Source: Sinomonas atrocyanea | GTDB taxonomy: Bacteria > Actinomycetota > Actinomycetes > Actinomycetales > Micrococcaceae | Reading direction: 5' to 3' | Length of the DNA: 64,000 bases | NCBI RefSeq assembly: GCF_001577305.1 | Contig: NZ_CP014518.1 | Location: 1,426,001-1,490,000, forward strand | Shown here: in pieces, positions 44,615 to 52,216 of the stretch | Position numbering within the stretch: position 1 is the first letter of the stretch | How the letters are laid out: each line of letters begins with the position of its first letter | Notes under the pieces: model-generated | The model's input: the letters and a program-made list of their open reading frames with translations, nothing else | Database searches by the model: none | Told to the model about the DNA's origin: nothing | Program-made: the position numbers and the translations under genes

Positions 44615-45573
44615 GGGTCGCGGGCATCGACTGCGGCACGAATTCGATCCGCCTCCTCGTGGCGGACACGCGTCCCGGGGACGACGGCGCGCCCCGCCTG
44701 GCGGACGTCCACCGCGAGATGCGCGTCGTCCGCCTGGGCCAGGGCGTCGACGCGACCGGCATGCTCGCTCCCGAGGCGCTCGAGCGCACCTTCGCCGCCG
44801 CCGACGACTACGCCGCCACCGTCCGTGACCTGGGCGCAGAGCGCGTCCGCTTCGTGGCGACCTCGGCCATGCGGGACGCGCGCAACGGCGACGAGTTCGT
44901 CGCCGGCATCCGGGCGCGCTTCGGCGTCGAGCCCGAGATCGTGCCCGGCGCCGAGGAGGCCGCGCTGAGCTTCGCCGGCGCCGCGAGCGTCCTGCCGCTG
45001 GCCGCCGGCCGCCCCGTGCTCGTGGTCGACCTCGGCGGCGGCAGCACGGAGTTCGTCCTCGGCGACGCCGCCGGGGTCCGGGGCGCGCGCTCGATCGACA
45101 TGGGCTGCGTCCGCCTCACCGAGCGGCACCTCCGCTCGGACCCGCCCACCGCCGAGGAGGTCGCCGCGGCGGAGCGCGACGTCGACGCTGGCATCGACGA
45201 GGCGCTTGCCGGCGTGCCGCTCGGCGAGGCGACCGCGGTGATCGGCGTGGCCGGCTCGATCACCACCATCACCGCGCACGCCCTGGGCCTGCCCGCCTAC
45301 CAGCCCGAGTGCATCCATGGCACCGAACTGCCCATCGCGCAGGTGGCCGCAGCCTGCACGTCGCTGCTGGGACTGACCCACGCCCAGCGGGCCGAGCTGC
45401 CCTACATGCACCCCGGGCGCGTCGACGTGATCGGGGCCGGGGCGCTCGTGTGGCGCCACATCCTCGCCCGGCTGTCCACGCTGACGGACGGCCGCATCGC
45501 CACCGCCGTCACGAGCGAGCACGACATCCTCGACGGCATCGCGCTGAGCACCCTGACGAAGAAGACCACGTGA
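44611..45573 (+). CDS. Ppx/GppA family phosphatase
   Basis: A 320-residue member of the actin-like exopolyphosphatase/pppGpp phosphatase family. ATP-type loops are AGIDCGTNSIRLLVAD at the N terminus and VLVVDLGGGSTEFVLG in the centre, with FVATSAMRDARNGDEF and GVAGSITTITAHALGL as further signature parts. It lacks the long C-terminal HD extension of proteobacterial enzymes, like the short actinobacterial Ppx proteins. It overlaps DUF501 upstream and the protease gene downstream by 4 bp each. Confidence 0.9.
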   Translation: MRVAGIDCGTNSIRLLVADTRPGDDGAPRLADVHREMRVVRLGQGVDATGMLAPEALERTFAAADDYAATVRDLGAERVRFVATSAMRDARNGDEFVAGIRARFGVEPEIVPGAEEAALSFAGAASVLPLAAGRPVLVVDLGGGSTEFVLGDAAGVRGARSIDMGCVRLTERHLRSDPPTAEEVAAAERDVDAGIDEALAGVPLGEATAVIGVAGSITTITAHALGLPAYQPECIHGTELPIAQVAAACTSLLGLTHAQRAELPYMHPGRVDVIGAGALVWRHILARLSTLTDGRIATAVTSEHDILDGIALSTLTKKTT

Positions 45574-46916
45574 TCCGACGCGCCACTGCCCTGACCCTCT
45601 CCATCCTCACGGCGCTGGCCGCGGCGCTGCTCGGCCTCCTGCCGTCGGCGCCCGCCGCGCGGGCCGACAGCATCCGGGACCGCGAGTACTGGCTCGGCGA
45701 GTACGGGATCGAGAAGGCCTGGGAGGTCTCCAAGGGCGCCGGGGTCAAGGTGGCCGTCATCGACAGCGGCATCGACGGCACGCACCCGGACCTGCACGGG
45801 GCGGTCGTGGGCGGCCACGACTCCTCCGGCGCCGGCTCTCCGGACGGGCAGAAGCCGATCGGCGCGAAGCCCGAGCACGGCACGCTCGTCGCGACGATGC
45901 TCGCCGGCCGAGGCCACGGCCAGGACCCCGGCAAGGACGGCGTGGGCCCGGACGGGATCGTGGGCGTGGCGCCCGAGGCGCAGCTCCTCTCGGCGTCCAC
46001 CTGGCTGGGCTCGCCGAACCCCGCAGGGATCTCCGACCAGGCGCAGATCCCCGATGCCGTGCGCTGGGCGGTGGACCAGGGCGCCAAGGTCATCAACATC
46101 TCCCTCGGCAGCTCCTCGCCCGTCTGGCCAGAGAGCTGGGACTCGGCCTTCCTCTACGCGGAGCAGCACGACGTGGTGATCGTCGCCGCGGCCGGGAACC
46201 GCGTGGGCGGCAACGTCCAGGTCGGTGCGCCCGCCACGATCCCGGGCGTCCTGACCGTCGCGGGCCTGGACCGCCAGCGGAAGGCGAGCGTCGACTCCTC
46301 GTCGCAGGGCATCAGCATCGGCGTGGCCGCTCCCGCCGAGGAGCTCGCCGGCGGCCTGCCGGGCGGCGAGTACGCGGAATGGGCCGGCACCTCGGGCGCC
46401 GCCCCGATCGTCTCAGGGGTGGCGGCGCTCATCCGCTCGAAGTGGCCGGACATGAGCGCGGCCCAGGTGATCAACCGGATCGTCTCGACGGCGAAGGACG
46501 CGGGCGCGCCCGGACCCGACCCGATCTACGGCCGCGGCATCCTCGATGCCGAGGCGGCGCTGAAGGCGGATGTGCCGGTGACGTCCGTCAACCCGCTCGG
46601 CTCGATCGCCGACTGGATCCGCGTCCACCGCAAGGGCGCGGGCCCGGCGCCCACCGCCCCGGACGAGACGGCGGCCCCGACTGCCCCTGCCACCGCCGTG
46701 CCCGAGCCGTCGGCGCCGACGCCCCGCAACGATCCTGCGGAGAGCCCCTGGCCGGCCCTGACCGTGGTCCTCTCGGCGGTCCTCGTGCTGGGCACTGCCG
46801 CCGGCGGAGGCCTCCACGTCTGGCGGCGCTCGGTCCGCAGCCCCGCGGGCGGGGCCGCCCTGCCGCCGGACGCCGCGGCGTCGGCGGAGCCGGAGGAGTC
46901 ACACCCGGGGAGCTAG
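45570..46916 (+). CDS. mycosin-like membrane-anchored subtilisin-family serine protease
   Basis: A 448-residue S8 protease. A signal peptide ends near APAARA (about residue 32). The catalytic triad is Asp65 (VAVIDSGIDG), His103 (EHGTLVATMLAG) and Ser275 (GTSGAAPIVSG), with the oxyanion Asn in AAAGNRVG. A Pro/Ala/Thr-rich linker leads to a C-terminal membrane helix (WPALTVVLSAVLVLGTAAGGG). This is the mycosin layout, but no ESX/type VII genes are in the window. GTG overlaps the Ppx/GppA stop. Its stop codon overlaps the Rex operator of ndh. Confidence 0.9.
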   Translation: MIRRATALTLSILTALAAALLGLLPSAPAARADSIRDREYWLGEYGIEKAWEVSKGAGVKVAVIDSGIDGTHPDLHGAVVGGHDSSGAGSPDGQKPIGAKPEHGTLVATMLAGRGHGQDPGKDGVGPDGIVGVAPEAQLLSASTWLGSPNPAGISDQAQIPDAVRWAVDQGAKVINISLGSSSPVWPESWDSAFLYAEQHDVVIVAAAGNRVGGNVQVGAPATIPGVLTVAGLDRQRKASVDSSSQGISIGVAAPAEELAGGLPGGEYAEWAGTSGAAPIVSGVAALIRSKWPDMSAAQVINRIVSTAKDAGAPGPDPIYGRGILDAEAALKADVPVTSVNPLGSIADWIRVHRKGAGPAPTAPDETAAPTAPATAVPEPSAPTPRNDPAESPWPALTVVLSAVLVLGTAAGGGLHVWRRSVRSPAGGAALPPDAAASAEPEESHPGS

Positions 46917-46931
46917 TGAATATTTTCACAA
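46914..46931. promoter_or_regulatory. Rex (redox-sensing repressor) operator of ndh
   Basis: On the minus strand the site reads TTGTGAA-AATA-TTCACTA, 17 of 18 positions matching TTGTGAA-W4-TTCACAA. It begins at the stop codon of the protease gene and ends 7 bp before the -10 hexamer TACGCT (46939-46944), so bound Rex would occlude the -35 region. Rex releases DNA when NADH/NAD+ rises, which would switch on the NADH dehydrogenase directly downstream. Confidence 0.82.
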
Positions 46932-46950
46932 ACTGCGCTACGCTTGTTCC

Positions 46951-48390
46951 ATGCCTTCCTCCCTGCAGCTTGTCGATCGCCCCCGCGTCCTCGTCGTCGG
47001 CGGCGGCTACGTCGGCCTCTACGTGGCCCTGAACCTCCAGAAGAAGATCGCCTCGGCCGGCGGCATCGTCACGGTCGTGGATCCCAACCCGTACATGACC
47101 TACCAGCCGTTCCTGCCCGAGGTGGCCGGCGGCAACATCGAGGCGCGCCACGCCGTCGTCTCCCTCCGCGAGCACCTCAAGCAGAGTGAGGTCATCCAGG
47201 GCTCGGTCACGAGCATCGACCACGAGGCCCGCAAGGCCGTCGTGGAGCTCCCGGGCGACCAGGGCACGGTCGAGGTCCCCTACGTCGACGTGGTCCTCGG
47301 CGCGGGCGCCATCACGCGGACGTTCCCGATCCCGGGCCTCGCCGAGGCCGGCATCGGCAACAAGACCATCGAGGAGGCCATCGCCCTCCGCAACCGGGTG
47401 ATCGAGCGCATCGAGTTCGCCTCGACCGCCACAGACCCGGCCGAGCGCCGGCGCGCCCTGACCTTCGTGGTCGTCGGCGGCGGCTTCGCCGGCATCGAGA
47501 CCATCGCCGAGATGGAGGACCTCGCCCGCGAGGCCGTCCGCAACAACGCCCGCCTGAGCCAGGACGAGGTCCGCTTCGTCCTCGTCGAGGCGATGGGCCG
47601 CATCATGCCCGAGGTCACGGCCGAGCAGGCCGAGTGGGTCGTCAGCCACCTCAAGGGCCGCGGCATCGAGGTGCTCCTGAACACCTCCCTCGCCAGCGCC
47701 GAGGGCTCCCTGAAGCTCATCAACATGCCGGACAAGACCCCTGCGGACGAGTTCGAGGCGGACACCCTCGTCTGGACCGCCGGCGTGCAGGCCAACCCGA
47801 TGGTCCGCGCCACCGGCTTCCCGCTCGAGCCGCGCGGCCGCGTCCGCGTCCTGCCGGACCTCCGCATCGCCGGGGACGAGGGCATCATCGACAACGCCTG
47901 GGCTGCCGGCGACGTCGCCGCCGTGCCCGACCTGACCGGCAAGGGCCTCCCGGACGGCACCTGCGTGCCGAACGCCCAGCACGCCCTGCGCCAGGCCAAG
48001 GTCCTCGCGAACAACCTGTGGGCCAACCGCTGGGACAAGCCGCTGACCGACTACAAGCACAAGAACCTCGGTGCCGTGGCCGGCTTCGGCCCGTGGAAGG
48101 GCGTGGCGAACATCAACCTGTTCGGGCGGATCGGCCTGAAGGGCCCGCTCGCCTGGCTCGCCCACCGCGGCTACCACGGCCTCGCGATCCCGACGGCGGA
48201 GCGCAAGTTCCGCGTGCTCCTCGACTGGTTCTCCTCGCTCTTCGCCGGCCGCGACACGACCCCGCTGCAGGGCCTCGAGAACCCGCGTGCCGCGTTCGAG
48301 AGCGCCGCCCGCCCCGCCCCGAAGCCCGCGGCCGCCCCGGCGCCGAAGGCCCAGGACGCCGGCGAGAAGGTTCCGGCCGGCGCCAAGTAG
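46951..48390 (+). CDS. ndh: type II NADH dehydrogenase
   Basis: A 479-residue single-subunit, non-proton-pumping NADH:quinone oxidoreductase at the membrane. The FAD loop is VLVVGGGYVGLYVALNL and the NADH loop FVVVGGGFAGIETIAEMED. AGAITRTFPIPGL, AWAAGDVAAVPDL and CVPNAQHALRQAKVLANN follow, and the C-terminal amphipathic region AHRGYHGLAIPTAERKFRVLLDWFSSLF binds the membrane. A Pro/Ala tail of 45 residues ends the protein. ATG at 46951 is leaderless, 6 nt after TACGCT, under a Rex operator. Confidence 0.93.
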   Translation: MPSSLQLVDRPRVLVVGGGYVGLYVALNLQKKIASAGGIVTVVDPNPYMTYQPFLPEVAGGNIEARHAVVSLREHLKQSEVIQGSVTSIDHEARKAVVELPGDQGTVEVPYVDVVLGAGAITRTFPIPGLAEAGIGNKTIEEAIALRNRVIERIEFASTATDPAERRRALTFVVVGGGFAGIETIAEMEDLAREAVRNNARLSQDEVRFVLVEAMGRIMPEVTAEQAEWVVSHLKGRGIEVLLNTSLASAEGSLKLINMPDKTPADEFEADTLVWTAGVQANPMVRATGFPLEPRGRVRVLPDLRIAGDEGIIDNAWAAGDVAAVPDLTGKGLPDGTCVPNAQHALRQAKVLANNLWANRWDKPLTDYKHKNLGAVAGFGPWKGVANINLFGRIGLKGPLAWLAHRGYHGLAIPTAERKFRVLLDWFSSLFAGRDTTPLQGLENPRAAFESAARPAPKPAAAPAPKAQDAGEKVPAGAK

Positions 48391-48415
48391 CCCCGCCACC
48401 CGGCCCTCTCGGGCC

Positions 48416-48466
48416 GAGCACGACGACGGCGGCCGCCTCCCGCGAAGGAGGCGGCCGCCGTCGTGC
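48416..48466. terminator. terminator after ndh
   Basis: A hairpin with GAGCACGAC..GGCGGCCGCCTCC on the left and GGAGGCGGCCGCCGTCGTGCTC on the right; the left arm has an extra GAC. Very stable, no U tract. It shares the ACGACGGCG core with the hairpins at 50234 and 63658. Confidence 0.75.
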
Positions 48467-48507
48467 TCCCGGCAGGCACCCCGCGTCGCGGCACGCGGGC
48501 GAGCCAG

Positions 48508-48513
48508 TAGGCT
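48508..48513 (+). promoter_or_regulatory. -10 element of the tRNA-Leu gene
   Basis: TAGGCT lies 9 bp before the first base of the mature tRNA, matching the -10 hexamers of neighbouring genes. Confidence 0.5.
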
Positions 48514-48522
48514 GGGGAGCGC

Positions 48523-48599
48523 GCCCCAGTAGCCCAATCGGCAGAGGCAGCGGACTTAAAATCCGCTCAGTCAGGGTTCGAGTCCCTGCTGGGGCACCA
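48523..48599 (+). tRNA. tRNA-Leu (anticodon UAA) with a short variable arm
   Basis: The acceptor stem GCCCCAG/CTGGGGC is perfect. The anticodon stem GCGGA/TCCGC holds the loop CTTAAAA with anticodon TAA, and the T arm is CAGGG-TTCGAGT-CCCTG. Discriminator A73 and an encoded CCA (48597-48599) complete it. The D arm GCCC-AATCGGCAG-AGGC has a 3-bp stem with a C.A mismatch and an enlarged loop, the style of leucine tRNAs. The variable region is only TCAGT (5 nt), not the long arm normal for bacterial tRNA-Leu. It reads the UUA codon, which is very rare at this GC content. Confidence 0.9.
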
Positions 48600-48622
48600 T
48601 GCGCGCCGGAAGCTGCCGAGGC

Positions 48623-48638
48623 GTTACAAGGCTGTGAC
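48623..48638 (+). promoter_or_regulatory. possible GlnR box upstream of the binding protein gene
   Basis: GTTAC-N6-GTGAC matches the actinobacterial GlnR half-site pattern GTNAC-N6-GTNAC. A further GTAAC lies at 48649-48653, followed by GTTAAC at 48658. This suggests nitrogen control of the amino-acid uptake gene. The motif is short, so chance occurrence is possible. Confidence 0.4.
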
Positions 48639-48684
48639 CACAATCACTGTAACGAGCGTTAACCGTTGAATTAGCCTGTCTTCT

Positions 48685-48702
48685 AATCAGGAACACCTGA
48701 TT
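48685..48702. promoter_or_regulatory. palindrome in the leader of the binding protein gene
   Basis: AATCAGG-AACA-CCTGATT is a perfect 7-bp inverted repeat 47 bp before the start codon, with a third ATCAGG copy just downstream (48710). It could be an operator or a leader hairpin. AT content here is well above its surroundings. Confidence 0.45.
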
Positions 48703-48748
48703 GTTCGCATCAGGGGCTCTCCGTGCCCTTCGATGGAGGAGATTACGC

Positions 48749-50125
48749 ATGATTCAACGTCACCAGGCTGCGCCTCGGGCGGCGAAGCTGGCTGCACTCG
48801 GCATCGGCGTCGCCCTCCTGGCGACCGCCTGCAGCGGTTCCTCGGGGACGCCGTCGAGCTCCAGCTCGAGCTCGGGCAGCGCTGCAGCATCCGGCACCAT
48901 TTCCTGCCCGGCACCGAGCGCGTCGGCAGGCGCCGGCAGCGCCTCGGCCGCGGCCACGGTCGCCCCCGGGGACGTGCCGAAGTCCTCGACCACCTCCCCG
49001 ACCCCGCTCAAGCTGGGCTCGCTCCTCCCGCAGACGGGCGCCCTCGCGTTCCTCGGCCCGCCCGAGATCGCCGGCGTGAACCTCGCCGTGAAGCAGATCA
49101 ATGAGGCCGGCGGTGTCCTCGGCCACCCGGTCGAGATCACCCACCGCGACTCCGGCGACACGACCACGGACATCGCGACCCAGTCGGTGACGAACCTCCT
49201 CGGACAGGGCGTGTCCGCGATCATCGGCGCGGCGTCCTCGGGCGTGTCCAAGACGGTGATCAACCAGATCACCGGTGCTGGCGTGGTGCAGTTCTCGCCG
49301 GCCAACACGTCGCCGGACTTCAGCACCTGGAACGCGCACGGGCTCTACTGGCGCACTGCGCCCTCGGACGTGCTCCAGGGCCGCGTGCTCGGCAACTACA
49401 TGGCCTCCTGCGGCGCCCAGACGCTCGGCATGATCGTCCTGAACGACGCCTACGGCACCGGCCTGCGGGACAACGTCCAGAAGGCCTTCGAGGCCGCCGG
49501 CGGCAAGGTCGTGGACCAGGAGCTGTTCAACGAGGGCGACTCGCAGTTCAGCTCGCAGGTGGACAAGGTCGTGGCGGCCAAGCCGGACGCGATCGCGGTG
49601 ATCTCCTTCGACCAGGCCAAGCAGATCATCCCGCTGCTGACGGCCAAGGGTGTCAAGCCGACGCAGATGTTCTTCGTCGACGGCAACACCTCGGACTACA
49701 GCAAGGACCTCAAGCCGGGCACGCTCAAGGGCGCCCAGGGCACCACCCCGGGGACCTTCGCGAAGGACGACTTCAAGAAGCAGCTCGCCACGGTCGACTC
49801 CGGTCTGAAGGACTACAACTACGCCGGTGAGTCCTGGGACGCCGTGAACCTGATCGCACTCGCGGCCGAGGAGGCCAAGAGCACCAAGGGCACGGACATC
49901 GCGGCGCACCTCCAGGACGTCTCCGAGGGCGGTCAGAAGTGCTACGACTTCGCCAGCTGCGTGACGCTCCTGCGCCAGGGCAAGGACATCGACTACGACG
50001 GCAAGTCCGGCCCGGTCTCCTTCGCCAAGAACGGTGACCCCCAGGAGGCCTACATCGGCATCTACCAGTTCGATGACAACAACAAGCCGCAGCCGGTCCG
50101 CGAGGAGTTCGGCAAGCTGAGCTGA
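48749..50125 (+). CDS. branched-chain amino acid type ABC transporter substrate-binding lipoprotein
   Basis: A 458-residue LivJ/LivK-type receptor. The signal peptide ends LLATAC with Cys28. A 60-residue Ser/Ala/Gly-rich tether follows, and the type I binding fold starts at PLKLGSLLPQTGALAFLGPPEIAGVNLAVKQINEAGGVLG. The ligand pocket segment GAASSGVSKTVINQI and the second-lobe FFVDGNTSDYSKDL are visible. GGAGGAG lies 7 nt before ATG 48749. The permease and ATPase genes lie on the opposite strand, converging on this gene, so the receptor has its own promoter. The ligand may be a branched-chain or other hydrophobic amino acid. Confidence 0.9.
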   Translation: MIQRHQAAPRAAKLAALGIGVALLATACSGSSGTPSSSSSSSGSAAASGTISCPAPSASAGAGSASAAATVAPGDVPKSSTTSPTPLKLGSLLPQTGALAFLGPPEIAGVNLAVKQINEAGGVLGHPVEITHRDSGDTTTDIATQSVTNLLGQGVSAIIGAASSGVSKTVINQITGAGVVQFSPANTSPDFSTWNAHGLYWRTAPSDVLQGRVLGNYMASCGAQTLGMIVLNDAYGTGLRDNVQKAFEAAGGKVVDQELFNEGDSQFSSQVDKVVAAKPDAIAVISFDQAKQIIPLLTAKGVKPTQMFFVDGNTSDYSKDLKPGTLKGAQGTTPGTFAKDDFKKQLATVDSGLKDYNYAGESWDAVNLIALAAEEAKSTKGTDIAAHLQDVSEGGQKCYDFASCVTLLRQGKDIDYDGKSGPVSFAKNGDPQEAYIGIYQFDDNNKPQPVREEFGKLS

Positions 50126-50233
50126 CCGGCCTCTGACGGTCAGCACGGCTCAGGGCCCCGGTCCCCGCGAGGGTGACCGGGGCCTCTGCACGCCTCGGGG
50201 CTGCTCCGACCGGTGGCGCCGCGGTGAGCACAG

Positions 50234-50278
50234 ACGACGGCGCCGCCCCACCCGCGGAGGGTGGGGCGGCGCCGTCGT
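50234..50278. terminator. bidirectional terminator between the receptor gene and livF
   Basis: A perfect 20-bp stem, ACGACGGCGCCGCCCCACCC with its complement, and a GCGGA loop. It separates convergent transcripts. No U tract on either side. Member of the ACGACGGCG hairpin family seen also at 48416 and 63658. Confidence 0.85.
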
Positions 50279-50291
50279 GAGCGGGTGCCTC

Positions 50292-51089
50292 CTACGCCTG
50301 GCCGGCCGCCTTCCCTTCGCCCTCGACGGTGTCGGCGAGGGTGCCGAGGTAGAGCTGGATGACCTTCGGATCCTTGAGCAGCTCGCGGCCGGTGCCCGTG
50401 TAGGCGTCGCGGCCCTGGTCCAGGACGTAGCCCCGGTCGCAGATCTGCAGGCAGCGCCGGGCGTTCTGCTCGACCATGATGACGGAGACGCCGGCCCGGT
50501 TGATCTCGTGCACGCGCAGGAACGTCTCATCCTGCTTGACGGGGGAGAGGCCGGCCGAGGGCTCGTCGAGGAGGAGCACCGCCGGGTCCATCATGAGGGC
50601 CCGGCCCATCGCCACCATCTGCCGCTCGCCGCCCGAGAGCGAGCCGGCCCGCTGCGCCCGGCGCTTCCCGAGCTCGGGGAACAGCTCGGTCACGAAGTCC
50701 CAGCGCTCCTTGAAGGCCTTGGGCCGCTGGAACATGCCCATCTGCATGTTCTCCTCGATCGTGAGCGTCGTGAAGACGTTGTTGTTCTGCGGCACGAACC
50801 CCAGGCCGCGGCTCACGAGCTTGTTCGCCTTGAGCCCGGTCAGGTCCTGCCCGCGGACCACGACGGAGCCGGAGTGGACCTTCACGAGGCCGAACATGGC
50901 CTTGAGCAGGGTGGACTTCCCTGCGCCGTTCGGGCCGATGATGCCGATCAGCTCGCCCTTGCGGGCCTCGATGCTGCAGCCGTTGAGGATGTTGACCCCG
51001 GGCAGGTAGCCGGCCACGAGCTTCGTGACGGTCACGACGGCCTCGCCGGCCGGTGCGGCGCCTGCCGCGGGCGCGCTGTGCTCGCTCAC
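50292..51089 (-). CDS. livF: branched-chain amino acid ABC transporter ATP-binding protein LivF
   Basis: A 265-residue ATPase with Walker A GPNGAGKST, a FVPQNNNVFTTLTIEEN Q-loop region, signature LSGGERQMV and Walker B VLLLDEPSAGLSP. The switch segment MVEQNARRCLQICDRGYVLDQG is characteristic of LivF. It is the last gene of livHMGF; its start overlaps the livG stop by 4 bp. An 18-residue Ala-rich N-terminal extension precedes the ATPase fold. Confidence 0.92.
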   Translation of the reverse strand: MSEHSAPAAGAAPAGEAVVTVTKLVAGYLPGVNILNGCSIEARKGELIGIIGPNGAGKSTLLKAMFGLVKVHSGSVVVRGQDLTGLKANKLVSRGLGFVPQNNNVFTTLTIEENMQMGMFQRPKAFKERWDFVTELFPELGKRRAQRAGSLSGGERQMVAMGRALMMDPAVLLLDEPSAGLSPVKQDETFLRVHEINRAGVSVIMVEQNARRCLQICDRGYVLDQGRDAYTGTGRELLKDPKVIQLYLGTLADTVEGEGKAAGQA

Positions 51090-52216
51090 TTCTGCTCCTC
51101 CTTGCCGGCGTCCTCAGTGGCCTCGGTGGCACCGTGGGGCGCCCGACCGGCGGCCTCGTCCGGTGCCTCGGCCTCGTCCAGCCCCTCGCCCGGCGCGGCG
51201 CGGTGCTTGGCGGGGTGGCTGACGGTGATGGTCTCGGCCTCGGAGAGGACCGACTCCTCGGAGATGATCCCGGCGTCGGCGGTGCCGACCACCGACTCCT
51301 CGTCCGCAGCCAGCTCCTCCTCGAGCTCCTTCAGGCCGCCGGCGGCTCCGAGGTCCACGTCGTGGTGGGCGCCCAGGTAGGCGTCGATCACGGCCTGGTC
51401 CTTCATGACGTCGGCCGGCGGGCCCTCGGCCACCACCTTCCCCTCGGCCATGACCACGACCCAGTCGGCGATGTGGCGGACCATGTGCATGTCGTGCTCG
51501 ACGAACAGCACGGTCATGCCCTCGGCCTTGAGGTTCTTGATGTGGTCGAGGAGGCTCTGGGTCAGGGCCGGGTTGACGCCGGCCATGGGCTCGTCGAGCA
51601 TGACGAGCTTGGGGTTGACCATGAGCGCCCGGGCCATCTCGAGGAGCTTGCGCTGGCCTCCGGAGAGGGAGGCTGCGTAGTCGTCGCGCTTGGTGTCGAG
51701 CTTGAACTTGGCCAGCAGCTCCTCGGCCTTGCCAGTGATGTCCTTCTCGCGGCTGCCCCAGATCCCACGGAACAGGGCGTTGCGGAGCTTCTCGCCCGGC
51801 TGCTCCGAGGCGCCGAGACGCATGTTCTCGATGACGGTCAGCTTGCCCATGACCTTGGTGAGCTGGAAGGTGCGCACCATGCCGAGCCTGGCCACCTTGT
51901 AGGAGGCCATCCCGGCGAGGTCGCGCCCCTCGAACTGCCACTTGCCCGACTGGGGGGTGTCGAAGCCCGTGAGGAGGTTGAAGAGGGTCGTCTTGCCTGC
52001 ACCGTTGGGACCGATCAGTGCGGTGATCTTGTGCCGGGGGATCTCGAGGTGCTCGACGTCGACGGCATTGATGCCGCCGAAGCGCCGGCTCACGTTGTCG
52101 GCGACGACGATCGGGTCGCGCTTGCGGCATCCGGGCGCCGCGGGCCCTTCGGCGATGGGGCGGCTGTCCGTCATGTAGTCGACGGTCCCGCCGGAGGTGG
52201 TCTGTGCCTCGCTCAT
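51086..52216 (-). CDS. livG: branched-chain amino acid ABC transporter ATP-binding protein LivG with acidic C-terminal tail
   Basis: A 376-residue ATPase: Walker A GPNGAGKTTLFNLLTGF, RTFQLTKVMGKLTVIENMRLG, signature LSGGQRKLL, Walker B LVMLDEPMAGVNP and the LivG-type FVEHDMHMVRHIADWVVVM. The family normally ends soon after AYLG, about 255 residues. Here 94 extra residues follow (283-376), rich in Glu, Ala and Gly, starting LGAAGGLKELEEELAADEE. The tail is probably disordered and might bind a regulator. Overlaps livM and livF by 4 bp each. Confidence 0.9.
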   Translation of the reverse strand: MSEAQTTSGGTVDYMTDSRPIAEGPAAPGCRKRDPIVVADNVSRRFGGINAVDVEHLEIPRHKITALIGPNGAGKTTLFNLLTGFDTPQSGKWQFEGRDLAGMASYKVARLGMVRTFQLTKVMGKLTVIENMRLGASEQPGEKLRNALFRGIWGSREKDITGKAEELLAKFKLDTKRDDYAASLSGGQRKLLEMARALMVNPKLVMLDEPMAGVNPALTQSLLDHIKNLKAEGMTVLFVEHDMHMVRHIADWVVVMAEGKVVAEGPPADVMKDQAVIDAYLGAHHDVDLGAAGGLKELEEELAADEESVVGTADAGIISEESVLSEAETITVSHPAKHRAAPGEGLDEAEAPDEAAGRAPHGATEATEDAGKEEQK

